NCBI GenBank assembly: GCA_008704415.1
Contig: VXIS01000165.1
Location: forward strand, 1 to 64,000
Direction: 5' to 3'
Origin: Sphaerosporella brunnea
Taxonomy: Eukaryota > Ascomycota > Pezizomycetes > Pezizales > Pyronemataceae
DNA length: 64,000 nt
Below, piece by piece: positions 45,041 through 56,845 of the stretch (positions are counted from its first letter, which is position 1; the number at the start of each line of letters is the position of its first letter). Below the pieces are notes generated by a model that ran no database searches, had not been told where the DNA came from, and was given only the letters and a program-made list of their open reading frames with translations. A program made the translations under genes and the position numbers.

Positions 45041-45357
45041 GGCTAAGTCATGTGGCAAAGTCACTAAGCCTACTCACGCGGCCGGAATCATTGAACATCA
45101 CGTGCCGCATAGGGTTGGGGTTATATTTTTCACGTGTGTGGGGTTGCGGCGGAGCCAGGCCACAACGGCTGATTTTTGGAGGGCTTATTTTCGCGTATCC
45201 TACTACATCAATTTGAATCAAATTGGTCGCGCCGTTGTTGAGATAATGGGGCGGTATCGAGCGGGGTGCTTTCGGGTAGAAAATATAACCCTAACCCTGC
45301 GGGCACGTGATGTGCAATGATTCCGGCCGCGTGAGTACATGGCGCAGTGACTTAGCC
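45041..45357. mobile_element. 317-bp fold-back element with long inverted ends
   Basis: The 5' arm (45041-45131) and 3' arm (about 45276-45357) are reverse complements over some 70 bases with few differences: ACTCACGCGGCCGGAATCAT, then ACATCACGTGCC, GGGTT, and GGTTATATTTT. The 3' arm includes TAACCCTAACCCT. It contains ATGTGGCAAAGTCACT (45050-45065), which is also in the hairpin element at 61270. No ORF of note. A MITE or fold-back transposon. Confidence 0.75.
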
Positions 45358-45860
45358 CAGTCTCTTGCTTGCGAGTTCATGCGGTAGCCTCACAACATAT
45401 GATAGCGCGTCGCCAAATAATTTAAACGGCCGTAATTTAAAACACGAAATTTAAAGCTAGTGGACATGGTCCGAGTGCTCAGCAGTGAAGATAAAGCTCA
45501 TCTGCACCTACGAGTGCCGGCCCGTGAATGGTTCTGCTCACCCGCACAATTTCTCTCCTTCGACAGCTTCCCCAGCAGAACTCCTCAGCCACTTCCTTAG
45601 GAGACACTCTATACAAAAAGAATATATATACAGAAGGTACGACTGCTATTCTTTTGAATGATGAGGCAGTGTACTTACAAATTGTAGCAGATGCCGGTGG
45701 CTCCTTTAGCAGAACTCGCCCCAGCAAAAAACAGGCCTCGTGTGTATTACTAAAAGCACATGATGCCAACCGATTTTTGCTGTAGCGCGGTTGTCAACCC
45801 CGTCGGAGGTTGTTTACCTACGGGTTTCCCACCCAGCTCTAAACTCAACAAGAACTGGGC
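45358..45860. other. Intergenic, no gene seen
   Basis: About 500 bp; A/T-rich part near 45418-45455 and a TATATATA patch near 45622. No gene recognised, although the start of the following membrane protein may lie here. Confidence 0.4.
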
Positions 45861-46554
45861 GAAGGCCAATGAAGCGTTTTGGAGATATCAGCGGAATCCA
45901 CTCACTTCAACTTTGTAATTACCCAAAAGGGCAGTCTGTTTCGGTTGTCGGCGCTGATAATAGCAGTGACGAGTGTCATGAGGCGACAATGGTACCGCAA
46001 GAACACGGATGTGAATGCCACCATTTGGTACGGCATGATGATGCCATACCTTCTGAGGGTTTTTCGGCTTGTTTCTTGCAATATTGAGTTTCGCCATGAC
46101 AGTGGCGTATGCCTGCGCCGACTCCGCCGCCGAGGCATATCCCGGCGGGGTCCAAAAGCCGAGGGCGCTGAAGTGGATCACCGCTCTTGTTGCCGTGATT
46201 AAGATGGGCATCCATATCGGCATATTCAGGCTTGAAGGTCACCCAGAATCCTTTCCAAAAACCTCCCGTCGCTTTGTCATAGGAATTGGTGGATTTTCCG
46301 CGTGCGCCAAGCTCGTGGAATGCCTACTCATCTGTTACTGGGTGGACCAAAAAATGCCCCAGGATAGTGCGGGTGTATTTTGCGTTCTAGCAATGGGGTT
46401 TGTGGAGGGCCTGATGGCAGTCGTCGCCGCAATGGCGTACGGCGCCACCGATACAGTGCCTTTCGATGGCCCAGGAAAAGTTTTCTACCGCATGGGCCAC
46501 TTTCGCTGCTGCCCAGGCCTAACTATTTTTGAAAAGAGGACTCTACTAGAGTAA
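45861..46554 (+). pseudogene. Multi-TM hypothetical protein with a frameshift
   Basis: Two overlapping frames read as one membrane protein if one T is removed from the T5 run at 46060-46064: ..YGMMMPYLLRVF then GLFLAILSFAMTVAYACADS. Four or five hydrophobic segments follow, including ALKWITALVAVIKMGIHIGI and VFCVLAMGFVEGLMAVVAAM, and the frame ends at 46554. No ATG start fits the first frame, so an upstream exon or another lesion is likely. No family recognised. Confidence 0.4.
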
Positions 46555-47412
46555 TATATATATGATATAGAGGCACGCCCGCTTTGTTGTTTGCTTTCTT
46601 TTCCTTCTCTCTTCACTGAACCTTCGTATGTCAATCTGAGTACCCTGGTTCAGATCTGAGTCCCGGATCCCGTGCTTCGTGCCTCTCGTTACCTCCGAAC
46701 CTCGTCTTGTCCGCTTGTTCCTGAACCTGTCCGTTACCCCTCTGTACGCGAGTACCTTGGGCCCCCTCCAGCCTGTTCCCGACCCTCTCCGTTACACCTA
46801 CAAGATGCTTGATATTGCAAGTTTGCCTGCGCAGGCATGAGGGGCCTTCCTGCACCCTCCCGCTTCTTCCACACACTGGTTTTATGGGAAAAAGTGGGGT
46901 ACACGTTGTTGTTGTTGTTGTTGTCTCAGATTATGCCAGATGCTTTTTTTGTTTGAATCACAATGTATTCGGCCGCTTGCGGCCATGACATACAGGATAC
47001 ATGTAGACTGCCCTTAGGCACTAAAGGCCTACAGTCGGGTGTGTCTTTTTAAAGGAAAGAAATTCGTAGTTGACATAGGAAAGAAATATAGCTCAAAATA
47101 GTTCAAGAAAAGATCGTCTCTACATTCGTGGCTCTTCTCAGGCCGGCCCCAACCTTTGTGTTTGCTAGGAAATCCAGCACGGCTTGGGTACATCGGTCGT
47201 CTGCTAACAGGACCTTGATGGGGGTGGGGACCTTCTTTCTCCCACTCCCGATCTTTCCTTTTCACAGCACATCTTGTTCTTTTTGCCACCTGGCACAGGA
47301 CTTGAAGAGGTGCTGCCTGGACTGCGACGGTGCCTAGGGGTCAAGCTTGAGCGACCTCCGAGCCTTGTATCATTTCTTATCCCTTCGTTGGGCACCCGTG
47401 AATCACATACTT
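46555..47412. other. Intergenic, no gene seen
   Basis: About 860 bp with a GTT tandem tract (46907-46922). No recognisable coding content. Confidence 0.45.
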
Positions 47413-47931
47413 TTAGCGTCGAGCTATCAACAACAGCTTCCAACAGCTTCCAACACCGCAATCCGACCGTGAAACAGCTAGAATGCGATGTACCGCTCTG
47501 CAAAGGATTTTATGGAAGGATCTATCACGATGAATTGTAAATAGAGGACGTATATATAAACGCGGGTATGAATCACAATCGAGCACTCGCGCCAAGCCAG
47601 ATAAGCGAAGTCCCTGAAATCCAACAAAGGGATTGGCGCAGTTTTTCTTAAGCCAGGCGACGCGGTCTTGTCGTTTGGCCTGGGTGGTTGCCCTAGCGAC
47701 GTGCGCGAGCGAGGCAAGGTTGCCATGGCCCTCGGCGGCCTCTTTTGCTCGCCGGTCGGCGAGCTCGTTGCCGAGGACGCCAGATGCTTTTTGAGAGCAG
47801 AGTGGAGTGGGCGGCTCTAGGGCCACGTCTCGACCGGCGACAATCCGGGACCTAGGACGATTGATTGCTTTCTCTATCTCTAATGCTCCGTCGCCCCTAA
47901 TTGTCGTAGGACGGCCACAGCGCCATGCCAA
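47413..47931 (-). mobile_element. LINE-type retrotransposon relic (RNase H end)
   Basis: A minus-strand frame of 172 codons contains SGVLGNELADRRAKEAAEG (about 47728-47784), the well-known end of the RNase H domain of fungal non-LTR elements (GNExAD..AK.AA). The preceding catalytic strands are not recognisable and no reverse transcriptase remains. A short relic, not active. Downstream text (KRQDRVAWLKKN) may be part of the same element. Confidence 0.6.
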
Positions 47932-48030
47932 AATAGATGTTTGCAGCTTTTTGAAGTCTCGTCACTCTAGTTTTAAGGGAAGAAGTTCATGGACGTCGTT
48001 AGGAAACCTAATCCACCTCCGTGAGCCACA

Positions 48031-48306
48031 CTAAATCGGGGGAAGGAGAGGTTTTGAGGTTGAGAGGGGCTGCTGGAGAAATTTGGAGAGCGATGATTGT
48101 TGGCGTGCTTGCTTTTTTGCAGGTGGGGCGGCAAGGAGCGAAGAGGCCGCGGTGACGGAACCGTTGCTTGCAAGGAGCGTTTCGAGGAGGGTGGGTAATG
48201 CAACGGATGGGTGCAGAGAGAGGAGGATGGCGAGCTTGGTGTCAGTACTGTCTTCACTGTCCGAGAGGTCTGGGGAAGGGTGGCGGCGCTTGTTGGTGGT
48301 GGACAT
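48031..48306 (-). CDS. CUE-like N-terminal stub, probably truncated gene
   Basis: 91 codons from the ATG at 48306. After an acidic start (SPDLSDSEDSTD) comes a UBA/CUE-like three-helix stretch (KLAILLSLHPSVALPTLLET and GSVTAASSLL) and then AKKQARQQSSLSKFLQQP. In filamentous fungi this arrangement heads AlkB-like 2-oxoglutarate oxygenases (from memory of the family; not checked). No oxygenase domain follows: the frame stops at 48031 and the LINE relic begins 100 bp on. I infer a gene cut off by the insertion. Confidence 0.45.
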   Translation of the reverse strand: MSTTNKRRHPSPDLSDSEDSTDTKLAILLSLHPSVALPTLLETLLASNGSVTAASSLLAAPPAKKQARQQSSLSKFLQQPLSTSKPLLPPI

Positions 48307-49261
48307 TGGCGTTGGCGTGCTGTGGTGTCGCGTATATCGAGATGGGAGACGCGACGGCGCATAGCGGGGGTTGATATTGCGGCGTTTGTTCGCACTTTGC
48401 TTTGAGTGCGATGTGGGGGCGAAGCGCGTTTGCGGTTTGTTTGGTTTGATTGATGTTCGCTGACGCAGCGGAATATGTATCTATTGCTCCGCGCTGAGAT
48501 GGTGATGCTGCCAGTGATGGCGGTGATGCGGTCAGTGATGCGGCTCGCCCGCCCCCTCTTTTTGCTGGGAACACCGTTGCAGGCATAGAAAAAGAGTTTA
48601 CGGAGCCGGGCCAGGGGTGCAGCGATTAGCGTGGGGCACATCCACTTAGTCTCGAACGGGGAGCTGGTGAGGAAAAAAAAAAAGCTGTTCACTTTCCACC
48701 GCCCAACACGCCTCCCCCTCCTCCTCTCCACACTGCGCTTCTCCGAATTTACCCGCCCCAGACGTATAGATCTCAACGTCGCCGCAACTTGAGATCACCC
48801 CCCGCCAGTGCATGCACTCGAAGACGAGACCTGCTGGCTTGTGTTGCGAAGGAATCTCTTAGGTTTGAAAAAAGGGAAAAACAATCACTCGATTGCTCTT
48901 TTCTTTGACACGGACAAAGGTCAGTCATCCCATCACCCCATTCTTTCAATCACTGCTCTCTGCCCTCCCTTTGAAGCTTCAATTAAAAGCCACTGGACGA
49001 GCAATCGGCTTCTATGATGCACTCTCCCTTCATCTGCAATCGCCGGCTTGTGCTGTTCAATCGCTGTCGGTTCCCGGACTGACGTTGGTCGCTCTTCTGC
49101 AGGTGTTTTTCGCTGGGCATCAACTTCCCCCCTTCCGTATAAATCTTCAACTCGTCATTTGCTTTTATCGCTCGCCACTGTTCATAAACTTCCCCTCGAC
49201 CTCCGCTAGAACATCGCCCACCGTCTAGATCCATTTTACGTCCTAGAACCGCTTAAAAATC
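48307..49261. other. Upstream region of MTHFR
   Basis: About 950 bp. Overlapping ORFs on both strands near 48.3-48.8 kb are low-complexity. The last 300 bp are pyrimidine-rich and look like the MTHFR promoter and leader. No gene recognised. Confidence 0.5.
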
Positions 49262-51321
49262 ATGGTTCATATCAGTCAGAAGCTCGCCGAGAGCGAGGCG
49301 CAGAAGAAACCTATCTTCTCTTTCGAATTCTACCCCCCGAAGACGGGACAGGTGTGTAATTGCCGAATCGAGTCATAGTTCGGGATGAGCGGAGCGTTGA
49401 CTGTTGTTTCTCACGCAGGGTGTCCAAAACCTTTACGACCGTACGACCTCACTCCCGTGCGCAAAACCCGATCGGTGTCGTACATGCTGACAGGTAATAG
49501 GTATGGACCGTATGCACGCCCTTGGTCCTCAATTCATCGATATCACCTGGAATGCGGGTGGACGTCTGTCAAACCTGACCTGCGAAATGGTCAACGTCGC
49601 CCAGTCGGTTTACGGACTTGAGACCTGCATGCACTTGACGTGTACGGGTATGCCCAAGGAGAAGGTGGATGAGGCCTTGAAGGAAGCTTATAAGGCTGGG
49701 TGCACCAACATTCTTGCGCTGCGCGGCGACCCCCCTCGTGAGAACGAGAAGTGGGAGGCTGATCCTAATGGGTTCCGTTACGCCAAGGATCTCGTCAAGC
49801 ACATCCGTAAAACCTACGGCGATTACTTTGACATCGCCGTTGCCGGATATCCCGAGGGTTCTGAGGAGGGAACCGAACCGGAGTTGTTGTTACAGCACTT
49901 GAAGGAGAAGGTCGATGCCGGTGCTACCTTCATTATCACTCAGATGTTCTACGACGTGGACATCTTCCTGGACTGGGTGAAGAAGTGCAGAGCTATCGGA
50001 ATCACCGTTCCCATCGTTCCCGGAATCATGCCGATTCACACCTACGCGGCTTTCATGAGACGTGCGAGCTGGACCAAGTGCCACGTTCCGCCGAGATGGC
50101 TTGAGCGCTTGGAGCCCGTCAAGAACGATGACGTGGCTGTCAGAGAGATTGGAAGGGATTTGGTTGTGGAAATGTGTCAGCGGATCATCGATGCTGGCAT
50201 CTACCACCTGCATTTGTTCGTATTCGTTATGTCCGCCAGATGACAAAATGCTAATTTTTTGCAGTTACACCATGAACCTCGCCACTGCCACTCGCATGGT
50301 TCTCGAGGGCCTGAACTTGATCCCCACCTTGGATCAGGTCCACCCTCCCCTTCCCTTCCGGCCTTCGCTCGGATTCAACCGCAAGACCGAGAACGTGCGT
50401 CCCATTTTCTGGAAGAACCGCAAGGCTTCGTATGTTCAGCGCACCCAGGACTGGGACGAGTTCCCGAACGGACGTTGGGGAGATTCCCGCTCTCCTGCTT
50501 TTGGTGAGGTGGATTCGTACGGTATTGGTCTCCGTGGATCCAACGAGTCGAACATCAAGCTTTACGGCCGGCCTCAGTGTATCCGAGATGTCGCTGAGAC
50601 CTTTGTCCGCTACATGGCCGGCAAGCTTTCTACTCTTCCATGGTCCGAGTCGTCGATCACCGCCGAGGTCGATGTCATCAAAGATCAGCTCATCAGCCTC
50701 AACCGCCGTGGTTTCTTGACGGTCAACTCCCAGCCGGCCGTCAACGGCGCCAAGTCCTCGCACCCGATCTACGGATGGGGACCTGCCAATGGCTACGTTT
50801 ACCAGAAGTCGTACCTTGAGGTCTTCGTCTCGCCAGAGTGCTTGGCCGACTTGATCACTAACATCGAGCGTGACCCCGAGATGACCTACTATGCGGTTGA
50901 CAAGAGCGGAACTCTCAAGACCAACAGCCCTGATGGTCCTAACGCCGTCACCTGGGGTGTGTACCCGGGCAAGGAGATCATCCAGCCCACCATCGTCGAA
51001 ACTATCAGTTTCTTGGCCTGGAAGGATGAGGCATACAGACTCGGACAGGACTGGGCCAACTGCTACACCCAAGACAGCGTCAGTAGACACCTGCTGACGG
51101 GCATGATGGACACGTGGTGGCTGGTCAACATCGTGGACAACGACTTCCACCGCGAGGGCAAGATCTTCGAGCTCTTCGACAACCTTGAGGTCAAGAACCT
51201 TGACGAGACCCTGGAGGTCGCAGATCTCGTGAAGGACCTCAACCTCAATGGCCTCAACGGTGAACCCAAGACCAATGGTGGTGCCGTCAACGGCACTACC
51301 AATGGGGCTGCTGTCAACTAA
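49262..51321 (+). CDS. Methylenetetrahydrofolate reductase
   Basis: Exons 49262-49351, 49419-49440 (22 nt), 49501-50215 and 50265-51321 give 627 aa. It reduces 5,10-methylene-THF to 5-methyl-THF for methionine synthesis. The N-terminal TIM-barrel FAD domain is complete: FSFEFYPPKTGQ, DRMHALGPQFIDITWNAGG, ALRGDPPR, GYPEGSEEG, FIITQMFYDVD, VPGIMPIHTY and HFYTMNLA (rebuilt across intron 3). The eukaryotic C-terminal regulatory domain follows (PIYGWGPANGYVYQKSYLEV, TWGVYPGKEIIQPT). Fungi have two such genes (yeast MET12 and MET13); I cannot decide which this is. A C-terminal Asn-Gly-rich tail is extra. The GTTCGT donor of intron 3 is unusual but the protein supports it. Confidence 0.96.
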
Positions 51322-51972
51322 ATACCCCTTCGTCATTTTATCTTGCGAATGTTTCTTCAATTCTGTAGCTTCAACGCTTCAGTGCAATATATCAAACGCA
51401 CTTTTTACAAATGTTTTCTTTTTTCTCTTTTCTGTTTATGATCTCATTTGTTTGGATCGGATTGCATAGGGATTACAACGTTTCAACACTGGTTTCGCTG
51501 CTCCACAAGATGGAAGTCAGAGCTGCATACTTCGCGGATTGGGAAAATGGGTGCGTTATCGGAGCAAACTTCAACATGTTTGGCGTTCTTGTGGGCAAAG
51601 GGGTTTCTGGTGCTGTGTTTGCTTGATTGGGCTCTTTTCTTAATTGTACTATGACATGCCGATGGCGGATGGCGGGAAGATGATGGGGGGCAGGGCGAAG
51701 GAGTTACATTATAGGATGGCGGGGAGATGATGAGGGAATAGACATGCTCGGGTCTCCAGGCCCTCAACGGCCCTGGGAAATCGAGCTTTGTCTCAATAAA
51801 TTGCTAGGTCGATGTGATAGTGATCTTGTTCGAATGAATTCCCCATACGCCATCCGAGTGATAATTGGTGCTTACAGATCCCTGCTAGCGTGTGAAGTGA
51901 GGCTTAACATTTTTTCACGCATGTCTTGTCATCTCTCCAGATCTCCCACACTACCATAAACCACAACGAAAA
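51322..51972. other. Intergenic between MTHFR and Bfr2
   Basis: About 650 bp: MTHFR 3' UTR, then the Bfr2 promoter. No gene seen. Confidence 0.55.
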
Positions 51973-53641
51973 ATGGCCCCCAAGAAGTCGCTCACACTCA
52001 ATGAACAGCTCGCACTGCTGAACGATCCTGCGCCGCACGGTACTACCCCTCGTCCGTGAATCCTTGGAAGGAAGCTAATTGGATTAGACTTCGACCCGGA
52101 AGGTCTCGAAGATGAGTTCTCAGACGACAACCACTCTGCCGGCTCCGGCAGCGGCGACGAAGACGAAGACATCGGTGCGGACAAGGCCCGCGAACACTAC
52201 GTTGCGGTCGGCAAGAGTGCACTCCGCGCGCAGAGTTCGGCGCAGCTGGGAAGGGAGTATGAGGGAGCGAAAGTCAGCCGGGAGGCGCTTTACGAGTCCG
52301 AGTCCGAGTCCGATTCCGAGGGGGACGAGGGCGGAGTTAGCATTGAGGATTTGGAGGATGGGGATGTGAGGTTCGGCAGTGGGGATGAGGAGATTGAGAG
52401 TGAGGATGCGCTTGGAAGTGATGGCGAACGGTTTAAGGAGTGGAGGTTTATGGGGAGTAGAACTACTGAGGGCGGAAGGCCGCCGATGAGTGGGGAGGGG
52501 GTTGCGGGCGAGAGTAGTGAGGAGGAGGGGACTGAGGAGGGGGAGGAGGGGAGTGAGGAGGGGGAGGAAGGGAGTGAGGAGGAAGAGGACGAGGAGTCCG
52601 AAGAGGAGGACGATGAGCAGCACGCTACGCTATCCAAGATGATGGCGCAGGAGAAAAAGTGCGGGTTCCTCTCTACAATACTGGTTCAGCTGCTCATGAA
52701 TGTGCAGGGCCATCACCGAGAACATCACGAAGGCCGCACAAATCGACGCCGAGAAAGGTGCTGCTGTCCGTCTGCAACAGAAGACCTTCGATTCCTTCCT
52801 CAGTGCGCGTATCAAGTTACAAAAAGCGCTCACAGCTATCAACAGCCTTCCCACTTCCATTCCCACCACATCAGATACACAGGAGAGCTGGAAAGCTGCA
52901 GAAGCATCTGCCATTAAGCTTTGGAACACCCTCTACTCGCTGCGCATCGATATCACCACTGCGCGCCAGCCTAACCTCAAGAAAAGGAAAGCGGAAGAAA
53001 TCGATGAGGAAACGTCCATCGACCAGATCTGGAATAAAATGGCGAAGCTCGAGGCTGAGGTTACACCCTGGCGTGAGGGCGTTCTTGAGAAATGGTCAAG
53101 CAAGACGCAAACCGTCACCACTGCCTCGATCGGAAAGAAACTCAATAACACTGCTCCCCGCTCCGTCACCGCCTCCATCCGCGAGTCTCTTGCCACCGAT
53201 CGCGAACGTTTGATCGGCCGCACACGCGTGCCCCGCTCTTGTGCCCCCTTGCAGGCTGCCAAGGAAGTTGAACACGACCCCGAGATCTTCGACGACACGG
53301 ATCTTTACCAGCAGCTCCTCAGGGCGTTGGTGGATCAGCGCATGGTGGAATCATCGGCTGGCGGCGCGGTGCGGTGGACCAATGCCATGCGTGACGCGAA
53401 GAAGAAGAAGAAGGTGGATACTAAGGCCAGCAAGGGACGCAAGCTGCGGTACAACGTCCACGAGAAGCTGCAAAACTTTATGGCGCCGCTGGACAACAAC
53501 GCTTGGCATGATAGCCAAATTTCGGAGCTGTTCTCGAGCTTGCTGGGACAGAGACTGCGTGTGGATGAGAGTGAGGATGAGCAAGAGGATCAGGAGATGC
53601 AGGATGTCATCCCTGAGGATGGTCTGAGACTTTTCCGATAG
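51973..53641 (+). CDS. bfr2: Bfr2/AATF ribosome-biogenesis protein
   Basis: Exons 51973-52039, 52088-52658 and 52708-53641 give 523 aa. Nuclear protein of the small-subunit processome, needed for 18S rRNA maturation. The N-terminal part is acidic (DFDPEGLEDEF and long Glu/Ser runs). The AATF/Che-1 domain holds ITKAAQIDAEKGAAVRLQQK through LWNTLYSLRI, and the TRAUB domain is near the end with DDTDLYQQLLRALVDQR and KGRKLRYNVHEKLQNFMAPL. A 21-bp tandem repeat (about 52530-52580) expands the acidic segment. Starts and splices agree in phase throughout. Confidence 0.94.
52530..52585 (+). repeat. 21-bp minisatellite in Bfr2
   Basis: Two to three copies of a GAGGAGGGGGAGG-containing unit, encoding (T/S)EEGEEG repeats. 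Confidence 0.7.
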
Positions 53642-54442
53642 CGGGTTGCACCTGGTGTATAGTAGATGATGTGTTTTGTAAACTTTAGAAAAAGTTGACG
53701 TGGAAGAAATGCGGACGCGATCCACCTTCCAGCTGGCACATAACAAACGCTCCGCGCTGCTACGGCTCGACCTGCGGGACGCCGGACCTAAAGTTATAGG
53801 AATTGCCCGTGCGTGATCCTGTTGCTCCTCCGGGCCTGACTGTGCTCTCTTGGGATTGGCCCAGCACGGGCTCTTAGATCCTATTGTCACTTCACGCGTG
53901 GTTCCGTTCCCTGGACCAACACAACGTTGCAGGAGTTGTAAACTTGCAATGAGGAGCTTGATTGAATGTTGGTTTTTTTTGTGTTTTTTTTTCGAAAGCC
54001 ACAGCCACTGCCGCTATGTAGGTTGTCTGCATGGATCTTCGCGTCAAAGTATCTCATCTCGCGGTTAACTACTCTAACCATGCTGTAGTTAACCGCGACC
54101 ATCACGTCAATCCACATATCAAAATGCATGCACGGTACCGTGCAACAATTTCATTCTCGTCGTGCATTGCCAATATATCGCTCATGCAGACTATGAGTGA
54201 ATTTGTATACTTACGCTGCTCTACAACCGTTTTTTTCAGATATGCAATGGACATACATCCCCTCGCGTTGGCTAGACCACCCCCGGCCAAAACGGGGAAG
54301 AAAAAAAATTAGCTCCAACGGCGATACTTACTTAAGTATCTGAGTCACGGCCTGTGGCGGGGAGGTATGTAAGGGCCGAAGAAGAAGAGCTGCAAAACTT
54401 CGCTCTTCGATTTCGTTCGGAACAGTCACTTGTTGGAATACG
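53642..54442. other. Intergenic between Bfr2 and aspartokinase
   Basis: About 800 bp. Contains the perfect 13-bp hairpin at 54060-54097. Several ORFs but none recognised. Confidence 0.5.
54060..54097. repeat. Perfect 13-bp inverted repeat
   Basis: CGCGGTTAACTAC (54060-54072) and GTAGTTAACCGCG (54085-54097) with a 12-nt loop, about 345 bp upstream of the aspartokinase start. May be a protein-binding palindrome, a terminator of Bfr2 or a tiny element. Confidence 0.75.
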
Positions 54443-56022
54443 ATGTCGCCCTCGGTTGCAGACCACGCCCAGCTACAGCTACGCGGAAACCCAGCGGATG
54501 CGCCTTGGATTATCCAGAAGTTCGGCGGCACGTCGCTGGGGAAGTTTGCGCAGGGCATTGCGGAGGAGATTGTCAAGTGTGTTTCCCCTTACCCCTTCCG
54601 AGTGTTGAGAGAGAGCTAATGATGATAATGGGGAATTGAAGACCAGGCACCCACCATCACCGCATCGCTATCGTCTGCTCCGCCCTCTCCACCGGTACCA
54701 AAGCCGAAGGCACCACCTCGCGCCTTCTCCGCGCCGCAAAGGCAGCAGTGAAACCGCCCTCCACCGAGCACGAAGAAATTGTTGCCGCTCTTTCCCGCGA
54801 CCACATCGCCGCCGGCGAGACACTGATCCGGGATGCAGCTTTGCTAGAAGGCTACAAAGCCTCCGTCGAAGCCGAATGCGCGCGTGCCCGCTCTTTCCTT
54901 TGCGCGGCCCGGGTGCTGGATGAGATCTCGCCCAAAACCCGCGACATCATCATCGGCGCCGGCGAAAAGCTGAGCTGTCTCTTTATGACCACGCTGCTGC
55001 AGGACCGCGGCGTTAAGGCTGAGTATGTAAATCTGGAGAATATCATACATCCCGCGTCCACGTCGGGAACCGTGACGCAGGCGTTCTATGATGATGTGGC
55101 TGTGGCGGTTGCGGAGCGTGTGCTCGAGTGTGAGGACCGTGTGCCGGTTGTCACCGGCTTCTTTGGCACTGTGCCGGGCAGCTTACTTGCCGCTGTCGGG
55201 AGGGGATACACCGACCTGTGCGCGGCGCTATTAGCCGTGGGCATTAAAGCCCAGGAGTTGCAGGTGTGGAAAGAGGTGGATGGGATCTTCACGGCGGATC
55301 CTAGGAAGGTACCGCAGGCGGCGCTAATCCCCGTGATCACGCCAGAGGAGACGGCGGAGTTGACGTACTGGGGGGCGGAGGTTATCCATCCATTTACCAT
55401 GGAGCAGGTTATTGCGGCTAAGATCCCGATTCGCGTCAAGAATGTCACCAACCCCGGAGGCCATGGAACCGTCATTTTCCCCGCGGATCAGGAACCCCTG
55501 GAGGGCCGGGTCCCAGGTACCCCGAATGGCCTGAAGCCAAGCGGGAAACGCCCTACCGCGGTTACCACTAAGGCGGATATCACCATCATCAACGTTCACA
55601 GCAACAGGAAGAACGTGTCGCACGGTTTTTTGGCGGGGATCTTCAGTACACTCGATTTCCACCAGCTAGTCGTCGATCTCATCTCGACCTCGGAGGTGCA
55701 TGTGTCGATGGCGCTGCACACCGACACGTCCGCGCGGCAGACAGCGGTACAGCTGGCAGCGAAGGAACTGGAGCGATGGGGCACGGTTGATATCAGCAGG
55801 GGCCTCAGCATCGTTGCTGTCGTGGGGAGACATATGAAACGCATGGTCGGAGTTGCGGGCAGGATGTTCCAGACACTTGCGGATGCGAGCGTTAATATTG
55901 AGATGATATCGCAGGGCGCGAATGAGATCAATATTAGCTGTGTGGTCAAGGAGAAGGATGCGTTGAAGGCTATGACGATTTTGCATACTACTCTGTTTCT
56001 GTATTCCGAGGTGGAGATCTAG
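54443..56022 (+). CDS. Aspartokinase
   Basis: Exons 54443-54576 and 54642-56022 give 504 aa. It phosphorylates L-aspartate, the first step to threonine, methionine and homoserine. Seen: the kinase start KFGGTSLGKFAQGI, RIAIVCSALSTGTKAEG (lysine/nucleotide region), GFFGTVPGSLLAAVGRGYTD, VDGIFTADPR, and YWGAEVIHPFTMEQ. Two ACT-type regulatory parts follow (ITIINVHSNRKNVSHGFLA and GLSIVAVVGRHMKRMVGVAG), which in fungi carry feedback inhibition by threonine. The intron acceptor GAATTGAAG was chosen because the next AG (GACCAG) breaks the frame. Orthologue of yeast HOM3. Confidence 0.95.
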
Positions 56023-56845
56023 AGGGTGGGGTGTGTTAGCGAAGAGCTAGAGGGAGAGGGGAGTGATATCAGCTTTGTGCTTGCAGTTTTTTGGTATCGA
56101 TTTCCGGGTTTGCGGTTTGCAGTTTGCGGGTTAACTATAGCGGGGGGGCGGGAGAATTTTGTTTGGAGCTGGATTAGATGGCGAATTTTTTTAGTTTTTG
56201 TTTTTTTTGTTGTAGAAGACATTTGCATGGCGGGGAAGATGTGTATATACTTATATACCCTTAGACACTTATACGCGCTTTGTGGAGTTATATGCAGTGT
56301 TTCCAACCTGTATTTCGCCGCATACGGGTTTTGCTCCGGTTCAATATCCTTCTGCGCTGGTCGGGCATGGTAGTAGTAGCAAGTAGGGATGCGGTCGACG
56401 GGTTCGGTGTGTTAATAGCGGAGCTAGATGTCAAGGCAAATAGAGGTTAGGTACAGCAGTGTTCTCAATAGCCACTGTGAGCTCCATGAGCTGACGGGTA
56501 CGAACAGCGGACGCGATTGTTGCTTCCGTGAATATCACTCTGTACTAATTCGCATACCTTTTGAAAGCCCAGGCCTTTTTTTTTTTTGTTCTTGGGTTTC
56601 TATAGAACCCACCGGTCATTCCTGTGGTGTCCAAGTCCTTATTTTCATTGGGCGGAAATTCATGGTCTTTGAGTTTGCCCAAGTAAGCCTGTAGTTGAGA
56701 TTCAGGTGAAGACGAGGTGATGCTTCATGATCCACATGTGCATGATCGACGTATCATGATAAGATAATGTTGAACCGGAATATGCAGCCCTCCCCCCGCG
56801 GCGAAGAAGAAAGGAAAATGAAACAAATGAAACATATTTTCTCCA
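56023..56845. other. Convergent intergenic region
   Basis: About 820 bp between the 3' ends of aspartokinase and the PAP2 phosphatase. T-rich; no gene seen. Confidence 0.55.

Noticed and set aside
45280..45300. Telomere repeat
   Set aside because: Only two CCCTAA-like units, and they lie inside an inverted repeat arm, not in a tandem array.
50251..51360. 369-codon ORF antisense to MTHFR
   Set aside because: Shadow of exon 4 of MTHFR, caused by codon bias.
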